In this document: piece after piece, positions 43,336 to 51,303 of the stretch
How the letters are laid out: each line of letters begins with the position of its first letter
Position numbering within the stretch: position 1 is the first letter of the stretch
NCBI RefSeq assembly: GCF_004114915.1
Contig: NZ_CP022219.1
Span: forward strand, 2,386,501-2,450,500
Length of the DNA: 64,000 nucleotides
Direction of reading: 5' to 3'
Origin: Bradyrhizobium guangxiense
Lineage (GTDB): Bacteria > Pseudomonadota > Alphaproteobacteria > Rhizobiales > Xanthobacteraceae
Notes under the pieces: generated by a model
What the model saw: only the letters and a program-made list of their open reading frames with translations
What the model was told of the DNA's origin: nothing
The model's database searches: none
Position numbers and translations under genes: made by a program

Positions 43336-44538
43336 ATGCGAGCGAGAAACTATTTTGTGGGCGCGGCCTTCGCGCTTCTGGCAGGCGGCATGGCTCATTC
43401 GGCTCTGGCGCAAGACATCAAGATCGGCGAGATCAACAGCTATTCGCTGCTGCCGGCCTTCACCGAGCCCTATCGCAAGGGCTGGCAGCTCGCCGTCGAG
43501 GAGGTCAACGCGGCCGGCGGCATCAACGGCAAGAAGCTCGTCGTCATCTCCAAGGACGACGGCGGCAAGCCGGCGGACGCGCAGACCGCGGCCAATGAGC
43601 TCGTCTCGAGCGAGGGCGTTGCGATGCTCGCGGGCACGTTCCTGTCCAATATCGGTCTTGCGGTCAGCGACTTCGCCAACCAGAAGAAGGTGTTCTTCCT
43701 CGCGGCCGAGCCGCTGACGGACGCGATCACGTGGTCCAAAGGCAACAAATACACCTTCCGCCTGCGTCCCTCCAACTACATGCAGGCGGCGATGCTGGTG
43801 GAGGCTGCTGCCAAGCTGCCGGCCAAGCGCTGGGCGACGATCGCGCCGAACTATGAATACGGCCAGTCGGCGGTCGCGGTGTTCAAGAAGCTGATGTCGG
43901 AGAAGCGTCCGGACATCCAGTGGGTCGACGAGCAGTGGCCGCCGCAAGGCAAGATCGACGCCGGCCCGGTGGTGCAGGCCGTCGCCGCCGCCAATCCCGA
44001 GGCCATCCTCAACGTCACCTTCGGTGCCGACCTCGTCAAGCTCGTGCGCGAAGGCAACACCCGCGGCCTGTTCAAGGGACGCGAGGTCGTCTCGTTCCTG
44101 ACCGGCGAGCCCGAATATCTCGATCCGCTCAAGGACGAGACGCCGGAGGGCTGGATCGTCACGGGCTATCCCTGGTACTCGATCAAGACGCCCGAGCATG
44201 ACGCCTTCCTGAAGGCCTATCAGGCCAAGTACAACGACTATCCGCGCCTCGGCTCGATCGTCGGCTACCAGACCATCAAGTCGGCGGCTGCGATCCTCGC
44301 CAAGGCTGGCACGAGCGATCCGGAGAAGCTGATCGCGGCGGCAGAAGGTCTCTCGGTGCCGTCGCCGTTCGGGGAGATCACCTTCCGCAAGATCGACCAC
44401 CAGTCGACCCTCGGTGCCTTCGTCGGCAAGACCGCGCTGAAGGACGGCAAGGGCGTGATGGTGGACTCGTCCTACAAGAAGGGCTCCGACTATCTGCCTG
44501 GCGATGCCGAAGTCGAGAAGCTGCGCCCGAAGGATTGA
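43336..44538 (+). CDS. Branched-chain-amino-acid-type ABC transporter substrate-binding protein
   Basis: A 400-residue periplasmic LivJ/LivK-like protein. The signal peptide ends after ALA (MAHSALAQDIKIGEIN). The Venus-flytrap fold shows KGWQLAVEEVNAAGGINGKKL and VVISKDDGGKPADAQTAANELV. GGAGG precedes the ATG. In this island it may bind an aromatic or N-heterocyclic acid rather than an amino acid, since members of the family often serve catabolic clusters; this is inference. The permease and ATPases follow after a repeat. Confidence 0.88.
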   Translation: MRARNYFVGAAFALLAGGMAHSALAQDIKIGEINSYSLLPAFTEPYRKGWQLAVEEVNAAGGINGKKLVVISKDDGGKPADAQTAANELVSSEGVAMLAGTFLSNIGLAVSDFANQKKVFFLAAEPLTDAITWSKGNKYTFRLRPSNYMQAAMLVEAAAKLPAKRWATIAPNYEYGQSAVAVFKKLMSEKRPDIQWVDEQWPPQGKIDAGPVVQAVAAANPEAILNVTFGADLVKLVREGNTRGLFKGREVVSFLTGEPEYLDPLKDETPEGWIVTGYPWYSIKTPEHDAFLKAYQAKYNDYPRLGSIVGYQTIKSAAAILAKAGTSDPEKLIAAAEGLSVPSPFGEITFRKIDHQSTLGAFVGKTALKDGKGVMVDSSYKKGSDYLPGDAEVEKLRPKD

Positions 44539-44549
44539 GGGCTCGCTGC

Positions 44550-44663
44550 CGTAGGGTGGGTTAGCCCTGCTGATGCGCAAAGCGCATCTGGGGGGCGCAA
44601 CCCACCGCTTTCGGCGCCACGCGAGAAAAGGCGGTGGGTTACGCTTCGCTAACCCACCCTACG
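44550..44663. repeat. Inverted repeat of the GTAGGGTGGGTTAGC family
   Basis: CGTAGGGTGGGTTAGC (44550-44565) and its exact complement GCTAACCCACCCTACG (44648-44663) flank internal GCGCAACCCACCGC and GCGGTGGGTTACGC, which also pair. It is a typical miniature palindromic element and sits inside the ABC-transporter operon, between the binding-protein and permease genes. Confidence 0.85.
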
Positions 44664-44694
44664 ATTTCTGAGACTTAACGAACCCGGACCGCCG

Positions 44695-46584
44695 ATGGCC
44701 TTTTATGTCGTACAGTTTCTGACCGGTCTCGCCAGCGCAGCGTCGCTGTTCCTGGTGGCCTCGGGCCTGTCGATCATCTTCGGCGTGACGCGGATCGTGA
44801 ATTTCGCGCATGGCGCCTTCTACATGATCGGCGCCTATATCGCTTTCACGCTGACCGAACGCCTGTCGGGCGCGTTCGGCTTCTGGGGCAGCATCGTGCT
44901 GGCCGCGCTCGCGGTGGCGCTGATCGGCGTCATCGTCGAAATGGTGCTGCTCCGGCGCATCTACCATGCGCCCGAGCTGTTCCAGCTGCTCGCGACCTTC
45001 GGCCTGACCTTGATGGTCGAGGATCTCGTCGTGCTGGTCTGGGGGCCTGACGATCTCGTCGGCCGCCGCGCGCCGGGCTTCAAGGGCGCCATCGATTTCT
45101 TCGGCCAGAACATCCCGAGCTACGATCTATTCCTGATCGTGCTCGGACCGGTCGTGCTCGGCATTCTCTGGCTGCTGTTCCAGCGCACGCGCTGGGGCGT
45201 GCTGGTGCGTGCGGCAACGCAGGACCGCGACATGGTCGCAGCCCTGGGCGTCAATCAAAAATGGCTGTTCACATCGGTGTTCGCCGTCGGCGTCTTCCTC
45301 GCCGCGCTCGGCGGGGCGCTCCAGATCCCGCGCGATGCCGTGCATCACGCCATGGACCTGCGCATCATCGTCGAGGTCTTCGTCGTCGTCGTGATCGGCG
45401 GCCTCGGCAGCATCATCGGCGCCTTCGTCGCGGCGGTGCTGGTCTCCGAGCTCAACGCCTTCGGCATCCTGATCTTCCCGAAGATCTCCATCATCCTGGT
45501 CTTCCTGGTGATGGCGGTGGTGCTGATCGTGCGGCCCTGGGGCCTGTTCGGCAAGCCGGAGGCGCCCGCGCGCAAGACGCCGGGGCTCACCGTCAATCCG
45601 TGGCGGCCCTTGACGTCCAACGAGCGGATGGCCGCGCTTGCGGCGCTGATCGTCGCGGCGATGCTGCCGCTGTTCGCCGGCAATTACGCGCTGACCGTCG
45701 GCTCGGAGATCGCGATCTTCGTGATCTTCGCCGTCAGCCTGCACTTCCTGATGTCTGTCGGCGGGCTCGCCTCGTTCGGCCATGCCGCATATTTCGGCCT
45801 TGGCGCGTATGGCATCGCCTTCCTTGCCAAGATGGCGGGGCTGCCGATGATCGTCTGCCTGCTGCTCGGTCCGCTGCTCGGCTGCATGGGGGCCGCCGTG
45901 TTCGGCTTCTTCGCGGTCCAGCTTTCCGGTGTCTACTTCGCGATGCTGACGTTGGCGTTCGCTCAAATCGTCTGGTCGATCGCCTTCCAATGGGTGAGCG
46001 TCACCGGCGGCGACAACGGCATACTGGGCGTGTGGCCGTCGAGCTGGGCGGCCAGCCCGTCGCATTTCTATTGGCTGGCGCTCGGCGTTGCGGCGCTGGT
46101 GACGATCGCGCTGCGGGCCATGGTGTTCTCGCCATTCGGCTATGCGCTCAGGGCCACGCGCGACTCGCTTCTGCGCAGCGAGGCGATCGGCATCGATGCC
46201 AAACGCATCCAGTGGACGGCCTTCGTGATCGCCGGCACGACCGCCGGCATCGGTGGTGCGCTGTTCGCCTACCTCAAGGGCAGCGTCTTTCCCGATAATC
46301 TCGGCATCTCGTTGTCGGTCGACGCGCTCGTCATGGTACTCCTCGGCGGCGTCGAGACGGTCTCCGGCGCGGTGATCGGCGCCATCGTCTACAAGGCGCT
46401 CAACATCTGGCTGGTCAGCCAGACCGATCTGTCGAAGCTCGTGCTCGGCGGCTTCATCGTGCTGATCGTTGTGGTCTTTCCCAAGGGCATCGTCGGCATG
46501 CTGGAAATGCTGGCGCAGCGCCGCCGGAAATCCTCTCCGCCGGGATCCCCCTTGCTTGCAAAGCCGATCGAGTCCGCCGAATGA
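44695..46584 (+). CDS. Fused branched-chain-type ABC permease (LivH-LivM)
   Basis: A 629-residue protein joining both permease halves. Residues 1 to about 290 are LivH-like (ASGLSIIFGVTRIVNFAHGAFYMIGAYIAF with the NFAHG motif). After a linker near residue 300 comes a LivM-like half (SVGGLASFGHAAYFGLGAYG, GVYFAMLTLAFAQ, GIGGALFAYLKG, ETVSGAVIGAIVYKAL). The fusion would fix a 1:1 assembly of the transmembrane pair. It overlaps the ATPase gene by 4 bases at its end. Confidence 0.92.
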   Translation: MAFYVVQFLTGLASAASLFLVASGLSIIFGVTRIVNFAHGAFYMIGAYIAFTLTERLSGAFGFWGSIVLAALAVALIGVIVEMVLLRRIYHAPELFQLLATFGLTLMVEDLVVLVWGPDDLVGRRAPGFKGAIDFFGQNIPSYDLFLIVLGPVVLGILWLLFQRTRWGVLVRAATQDRDMVAALGVNQKWLFTSVFAVGVFLAALGGALQIPRDAVHHAMDLRIIVEVFVVVVIGGLGSIIGAFVAAVLVSELNAFGILIFPKISIILVFLVMAVVLIVRPWGLFGKPEAPARKTPGLTVNPWRPLTSNERMAALAALIVAAMLPLFAGNYALTVGSEIAIFVIFAVSLHFLMSVGGLASFGHAAYFGLGAYGIAFLAKMAGLPMIVCLLLGPLLGCMGAAVFGFFAVQLSGVYFAMLTLAFAQIVWSIAFQWVSVTGGDNGILGVWPSSWAASPSHFYWLALGVAALVTIALRAMVFSPFGYALRATRDSLLRSEAIGIDAKRIQWTAFVIAGTTAGIGGALFAYLKGSVFPDNLGISLSVDALVMVLLGGVETVSGAVIGAIVYKALNIWLVSQTDLSKLVLGGFIVLIVVVFPKGIVGMLEMLAQRRRKSSPPGSPLLAKPIESAE

Positions 46585-47372
46585 GCGTTGCGCCCACACT
46601 TCTCGCAGTCGAAGGCCTGACCAAATCCTATGGCGGCATCCACGCCGTGCGCGGGGTGTCGTTCTCGCTGCGCGCCGGCGAGATCCTGGCGCTGATCGGG
46701 CCGAACGGCGCGGGCAAGAGCACCTGCTTCGACATGCTGAACGGCCAGAACAAGCCCGACTCCGGTCATGTGCGCTTGTCGGGTGAGGAGACCACCGGCA
46801 AGAAGCCGCGTGAGATCTGGCGCATGGGCGTCGGACGGACCTTCCAGATCACCGCGACCTTCGCCACCATGACCGTGCGCGAGAACGTGCAAGTCGCGCT
46901 GATCTCGTACGGCAAGCAGCTGTTCAATCTGTTCGGCTCGGCGCCGAAGTTCGACCGCGACGAGGCCGGCCGGCTGCTCGAGCTGGTCGGCATGGGCGGC
47001 TATGCCGATCGCCCCTGCGGCGAGCTCGCCTATGGCGACCTCAAGCGGCTCGAGCTTGCGGTCGCGCTCGCCAACCAGCCGAAGCTGTTGCTGATGGACG
47101 AGCCGACCGCCGGCATGGCGCCGCGCGAGCGGGTCGATCTGATGCGGCTCACCGCGCAAATCGCGCGCGAGAAATCGATCGGCGTGCTCTTCACCGAGCA
47201 CGACATGGACGTTGTGTTCGAGCATGCCGACCGCATCATCGTGCTCAACCGCGGCACGCTGATCGCCGAAGGCACGCCGGCCGAGGTGCGCGGCAATCCG
47301 CAGGTGCAGGCGGTCTATCTCGGCGAAGGCCTTGTCTACGATGCCCGCCATCGCGAGGGAGCATCGTTGTGA
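46581..47372 (+). CDS. ABC transporter ATP-binding protein, LivG type
   Basis: A 263-residue ATPase. Walker A is GPNGAGKST, the signature-like loop is [17 protein letters not shown] (LivG-type, with YGD in place of SGG), and Walker B is [15 protein letters not shown]. The LivG-specific [20 protein letters not shown] is present. It overlaps the permease gene at its start (ATGA) and the LivF gene at its end (GTGA). Confidence 0.93.
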   Translation: MSVAPTLLAVEGLTKSYGGIHAVRGVSFSLRAGEILALIGPNGAGKSTCFDMLNGQNKPDSGHVRLSGEETTGKKPREIWRMGVGRTFQITATFATMTVRENVQVALISYGKQLFNLFGSAPKFDRDEAGRLLELVGMGGYADRPCGELAYGDLKRLELAVALANQPKLLLMDEPTAGMAPRERVDLMRLTAQIAREKSIGVLFTEHDMDVVFEHADRIIVLNRGTLIAEGTPAEVRGNPQVQAVYLGEGLVYDARHREGASL

Positions 47373-48073
47373 AGCTGACTGTCGAGGGCCTCAACAGCCA
47401 TTACGGCCCGGCGCATATCCTGTTCGACATCGGCTTCGAGGTCGGCGAGGGCGAGGTGGTGGCGCTGCTCGGCCGCAATGGTGCCGGCAAGTCGACCACG
47501 TTCCGTTCGATTGTCGGTCTCGTCGCCCAGCGGACCGGACGCATCATGTTCGAAGGCAAGGACGTCTCGGCAAGGCCGACGCACGAGATCGTCCGCGAAG
47601 GGCTCGGCTACGTGCCGGAGGAACGGCGAATCTTCACCGACCTGACGGTGGAGGAGAATCTCGAGGTTGGCCGCCAGCCGAAGCGTCCGAACGCCCCGCA
47701 CTGGACCCGTGAGAAGCTGTTCACGCTGTTTCCAAATCTCGGCGAGATGAAGAACCGTCCGGGCGGCCGCATGAGCGGTGGCGAGCAGCAGATGCTCACC
47801 ATTGCCCGCACGCTGATGGGCAATCCGTCGCTGGTGCTGCTCGACGAGCCCTCGGAAGGCCTGTCGCCGAAGATCGTGGAGCAAATGGTCGAGGCCATCC
47901 TGACCATGAAGAAAGAGGGCGTCAGCATCGTCGTCTCCGAGCAGAATCTGCATTTCGCACGGCTCATCTCTGATCGCGCCTACATCATCGAGCGCGGCCG
48001 CATCTGCTTTGGCGGCACCATGGTCGAGCTGGACGCGCGTCCTGATATCCGCGACGCGCATCTGTCGTTGTGA
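47369..48073 (+). CDS. ABC transporter ATP-binding protein, LivF type
   Basis: A 234-residue ATPase. Walker A is GRNGAGKST, the LivF-typical GYVPEERRIFTDLTVEENL is present, the signature is MSGGEQQMLTIARTL, and Walker B is LVLLDEPSEGLSPK. The start is GTG, overlapping the LivG stop. The stop overlaps the GTG of the MarR gene, so regulator and transporter are translationally coupled. Confidence 0.93.
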   Translation: MKLTVEGLNSHYGPAHILFDIGFEVGEGEVVALLGRNGAGKSTTFRSIVGLVAQRTGRIMFEGKDVSARPTHEIVREGLGYVPEERRIFTDLTVEENLEVGRQPKRPNAPHWTREKLFTLFPNLGEMKNRPGGRMSGGEQQMLTIARTLMGNPSLVLLDEPSEGLSPKIVEQMVEAILTMKKEGVSIVVSEQNLHFARLISDRAYIIERGRICFGGTMVELDARPDIRDAHLSL

Positions 48074-48555
48074 AGGCGAAGGGAAGGGACGGCGAGCGGA
48101 TGGCGAGAAGCGTTGCGGCCAGGAAAGGCGTCAAACCGGGGAAACCGGCTTACGTGCTCGACGAGCAGGTCGGCTTCATCCTGCGTCAGGTCTGGCAGCG
48201 CCACAGCTCGATCTTCGCCCGCGATATCGGCACCAACTTGACGCCGACGCAATGGGCAGCGCTGTCGAAGCTCGCCGAGACCGGGCCGTGCTCGCAGAAC
48301 CAGCTCGGGCGTCTGACCGCGATGGACGTCGCGACCATCAAGGGCGTGATCGACCGCCTGACGGCGCGGGGGCTGACCGAGACCAGCCAGGATCCGGAGG
48401 ACGGACGGCGCCTGCTGGTGAGCCTGACGCGCGCCGGTCAGCAGCTTGCGGAGAAGGTTGCCCCGAATGCGCTCGCCGTCACCCGTGAGACGCTGGCGCC
48501 GCTGGACGCCAAGGAGCGCGAGATGCTGATGGCGTTGTTGAACAAGCTGCGGTGA
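48070..48555 (+). CDS. MarR-family transcriptional regulator (candidate regulator of the N-heterocycle island)
   Basis: A 161-residue winged-helix protein. The recognition segment CSQNQLGRLTAMDVATIKGVIDRL and wing DPEDGRRLLVSLTRAGQQL are typical of MarR. GTG 48070 overlaps the LivF stop; ATG 48100 is an alternative. In Pseudomonas the nicotinate genes are controlled by the MarR protein NicR, which senses 6-hydroxynicotinate. The related palindromes at 40.1, 40.3 and 49.9 kb fit the size of a MarR dimer site. Control of the island by this protein is inferred from those facts. Confidence 0.87.
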   Translation: MKAKGRDGERMARSVAARKGVKPGKPAYVLDEQVGFILRQVWQRHSSIFARDIGTNLTPTQWAALSKLAETGPCSQNQLGRLTAMDVATIKGVIDRLTARGLTETSQDPEDGRRLLVSLTRAGQQLAEKVAPNALAVTRETLAPLDAKEREMLMALLNKLR

Positions 48556-48563
48556 TGCGCCCT

Positions 48564-48656
48564 GTCATCCGGGGCACGCGCATCGCGCGTGAACCCGGAA
48601 TCCAGAGGTCGTTGCGCGAGATTCCGGCTTCGCGCTCACGCGCGCCCCGGAATGAC
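48564..48656. repeat. Nested inverted repeat, GTCATTCCGGGGC family, copy 4
   Basis: GTCATCCGGGGC at the left pairs with GCCCCGGAATGAC at the right apart from one unpaired base. An inner AACCCGGAATC and GATTCCGGCTT pair imperfectly. It lies between the convergent marR and enamidase genes. Confidence 0.75.
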
Positions 48657-48667
48657 GGCAAGTGCCG

Positions 48668-49864
48668 TCACTTCGCCACCACCTCGGGCACCTTGCCGGC
48701 CGGGGGCGTATTGCGGCTGCGCTGGGTGCGCACGATGCCGTCGATGATGGTCATGCCGATGCCGGGGAGGTCGCCGAGCTGCACGCTCTCCAGGATGTTC
48801 TTGCCCGGCGAGTGCTGCGCCTTGTCCATGATGACGAAATCGGCGGAACGGCCGACTTCGATCAGGCCGCAATCGAGCTGGCGCATCCGCGCGGTGTTGC
48901 CGGTGGCGAGGCAGAACGCGATTTCGGCCGGCAGCTCGCCGAGCGAGGACAGCATCGAGACCATGCGCAGGATGCCAAGCGGCTGCACGCCGGAGCCGGC
49001 GGGCGCATCGGTGCCGAGGATGACGCGGTGCAGATCGCCCATCTCGCGCGCGGTGCGCAGCGTGAACAGCGCGGAGCGCTCATTGCCGTTGTGCACGAGC
49101 TCGAGCCCGCGCTTGCAGCCCTCACAGATGCAGCGGATTTGGTCGTCGGGCAGAGCGGTGTGGCCGCCATTGATGTGGCCGATGACGTCGGTGTCGGCCT
49201 CCAGCACCACGTCCTTGTCGATCAGGCCGGAGCCGGGGATCGAGGGGCCGCCGGTGTGGATCGTGCTCTGGATGCCGTATTTGCGCGCCCAGCCCACCAT
49301 CTTGCGCGCGGTCGGGCCGTCCTTGACGCCGCCGAGGCCGACCTCGCCGAGCAGCTTGACGCCGTTCGCCGCCATCTCCTTGAAGTCTTCTTCCACCATC
49401 TCGCATTCGATCACCGGCGCGCCGGCGTGAACCTTCACCCCGCCCGGACGCAGCGTCCAGAACGCGCGCTGGGCGAACACCGCCATCGCCTTGAGGCCGA
49501 CGACGTCGCGGGGGCGGCCGGGCATGTGCACTTCGCCGGCGGAGATCATGGTGGTGACGCCGCCATGGAGATAGCTGTCGATCCAGTTGATCTGGTTCTG
49601 GCGCGGCGTCCAGTCGCCGGCGACGGGGTGGACGTGGCTGTCGATCAGGCCCGGCGCGACCGTGGTGCCGTTGGCATCGACGATCGTGGTCGCGCCTTCG
49701 ATGTCGACGTCCTTGAAGCGGCCGATCGCGGTGATCTTGCCGTTCTCGGCGACGATGGTGTCGCCGTCCAGGATCGGCTTTTCCAAAGCGCCGGACAGGA
49801 TCAGGCCGATATTGCGGATCACGAGCTTCGAGGGTCCGGCGGCCTGGGGGGCGTCATGCGCCAT
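48668..49864 (-). CDS. Enamidase-like amidohydrolase (6-oxo-1,4,5,6-tetrahydronicotinate hydrolase)
   Basis: A 398-residue metal-dependent amidohydrolase. It resembles E. barkeri enamidase along its length, by recollection: RNIGLILSG at the start, GLIDSHVHPVAGDWTPRQ, HGGVTTMISAGEVHMPGRP, GEVGLGG, HTGGPSIPGSG, GHINGGHTALP, GTDAPAGSG and the end GDLPGIGMTIIDG / RNTPPAGK. Metal ligands are His77, His79, Glu174, His203, His230 and Asp286. Enamidase opens the ring of tetrahydro-oxonicotinate to 2-formylglutarate and ammonia. It is transcribed towards marR, from a promoter region holding the shared palindrome. Confidence 0.85.
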   Translation of the reverse strand: MAHDAPQAAGPSKLVIRNIGLILSGALEKPILDGDTIVAENGKITAIGRFKDVDIEGATTIVDANGTTVAPGLIDSHVHPVAGDWTPRQNQINWIDSYLHGGVTTMISAGEVHMPGRPRDVVGLKAMAVFAQRAFWTLRPGGVKVHAGAPVIECEMVEEDFKEMAANGVKLLGEVGLGGVKDGPTARKMVGWARKYGIQSTIHTGGPSIPGSGLIDKDVVLEADTDVIGHINGGHTALPDDQIRCICEGCKRGLELVHNGNERSALFTLRTAREMGDLHRVILGTDAPAGSGVQPLGILRMVSMLSSLGELPAEIAFCLATGNTARMRQLDCGLIEVGRSADFVIMDKAQHSPGKNILESVQLGDLPGIGMTIIDGIVRTQRSRNTPPAGKVPEVVAK

Positions 49865-49939
49865 GGAAGGGGCTCCTTATTCCTAACTGCAAGGCTTTCG
49901 ATCTTGGGCAGCCTTGACCGCGGGATCAAGCAGGATTAT

Positions 49940-49968
49940 TCATTAGTATACGAATGATCGTGTACTAA
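49940..49968. promoter_or_regulatory. Operator-like palindromes between enamidase and ferredoxin reductase genes
   Basis: TCATTAGTATACGAATGA (49940-49957) is palindromic at 16 of 18 positions. It is followed directly by a related ATCGTGTACTAA (49957-49968) that matches the core at 40263-40274 at 10 of 12 positions. The pair lies 76 bases upstream of the enamidase and about 55 bases upstream of the reductase gene, so it could control both divergent units. Confidence 0.6.
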
Positions 49969-50022
49969 CGACGCATAGCTGGACCGCCTCGAAAACCGCA
50001 ATGACGCGACAGGGAAGGTGAG

Positions 50023-50796
50023 ATGAGCAATTTCAATCAGGAAAGCGTTTTGAGCGTCCACCACTGGACCGACACGCTGTTCTCCTTCAAGACCACCCGC
50101 AGCCCGACCTTCCGCTTCCGCAACGGCGAATTCACCATGATCGGACTCAAGGTCGGCGAGAAGCCGCTGCTGCGGGCCTATAGCGTCGCCAGCGCCAATT
50201 ACGAGGACACGCTGGAGTTCTTCTCGATCAAGGTGCCGGACGGCCCGCTGACCTCACGCCTGCAGCACTTGAAGGAAGGCGACGAGATCATCGTCAGCCG
50301 CAAGGCCACCGGCACTCTCGTGATCGACAATCTCGAGGAGGGGCGCAATCTCTACCTGATCGGCACTGGCACCGGTCTGGCGCCGTTCCTGAGCGTCATC
50401 AAGGACCCCGAGACCTACGAGCGCTTCGAGAAGGTGGTGCTGCTGCACGGCTGCCGGCATGTGAAGGAGCTCGCCTATGGCGAGATGATCACCGAGCATC
50501 TGCCGAAGGACGAGCTGCTGGGCGAATACATCCGAGGTCAGCTGATCTACTACCCGACCGTGACCCGCGATCCCTTCCGCAACCGCGGCCGCATCACCGA
50601 CCTCATCACCTCGGGCAAGCTGTTCGCCGATATCGGCCTGCCGGCGCTGGAAGCCGCCCATGACCGCGTCATGATCTGCGGCAGCCCGGCGCTGGTGGCG
50701 GACACCCGCGTGCTCCTGGGGGAGCGGGGCTTTGCCGAAGGCAATCACGGTGAGCCGGCCCAGTTCGTGGTCGAAAAGGCCTTTGCCGAGCGCTGA
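50023..50796 (+). CDS. fpr: Ferredoxin--NADP+ reductase (bacterial Fpr type)
   Basis: A 257-residue flavoenzyme. The FAD-binding motif is LLRAYSVASANYEDTLEFFSIKVPDGPLTSRL (RxYS and the GxLTSxL block), the NADP motif is IGTGTGLAPFLSV, and the protein ends in VVEKAFAER, typical of alphaproteobacterial Fpr. It exchanges electrons between NADPH and ferredoxin. It may be a general enzyme, but sharing a promoter region and operator with the enamidase gene suggests it supplies reduced ferredoxin to the hydroxynicotinate reductase; that is inference. Confidence 0.93.
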   Translation: MSNFNQESVLSVHHWTDTLFSFKTTRSPTFRFRNGEFTMIGLKVGEKPLLRAYSVASANYEDTLEFFSIKVPDGPLTSRLQHLKEGDEIIVSRKATGTLVIDNLEEGRNLYLIGTGTGLAPFLSVIKDPETYERFEKVVLLHGCRHVKELAYGEMITEHLPKDELLGEYIRGQLIYYPTVTRDPFRNRGRITDLITSGKLFADIGLPALEAAHDRVMICGSPALVADTRVLLGERGFAEGNHGEPAQFVVEKAFAER

Positions 50797-50902
50797 ACGC
50801 GCAATTCTTGCCCGAGAAGACCGTATTTCCGCCGCCAGGCGGGCGTTGCGGCGCCGATTCGGCGCTTGATACACTGTGGGAGCGAATCAGCGGAGTTCCC
50901 AC

Positions 50903-51226
50903 ATGGTTGCGGACAGCGACAGCAACATCGCCTGGCACCGGGTTCAGTTGAAGAAGAATCGCGCCGAGTTGAAGGCGTTGGAGACCGCGCGCTTCACGAT
51001 GGGGGAGATCGCCTCGTCGAAGCGGAACGGCCAGACCCAAAAGGCGGTCGCCGAACTCAAGCGCAAGATCGCGCAGTCCGAACGGGTGATCGCCGATCAC
51101 GACAAGCGCACGCGCCGGCCGCTCGCAACCGATTTGCAGAGCCTCAGTAGTGGCAGCTGGAGCCATTGGGACGCCTACACGCAACAGCAGCGCAAGGCGG
51201 GGCAGCGTTCGCCGGGACGCGGATAG
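50903..51226 (+). CDS. Small coiled-coil protein of unknown function
   Basis: A 107-residue, highly charged protein. Residues 10 to about 75 should form a helical hairpin or coiled coil (VQLKKNRAELKALETARFTMGEI, KAVAELKRKIAQSERVIADHDKR). A serine- and tryptophan-containing tail (SSGSWSHWDAYTQQQ) follows. ATG 50903 has CGGAG about 8 bases upstream. It stands alone between the ferredoxin reductase and the P450, in the same direction. No family is recognised. Confidence 0.65.
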   Translation: MVADSDSNIAWHRVQLKKNRAELKALETARFTMGEIASSKRNGQTQKAVAELKRKIAQSERVIADHDKRTRRPLATDLQSLSSGSWSHWDAYTQQQRKAGQRSPGRG

Positions 51227-51303
51227 ACACGTCGCCGCACCCCTTGCACCGGCGACACCGCGCACCATCTGCGTGAGACGCCAGCAATCAGTCCGGTGAT
51301 CCC

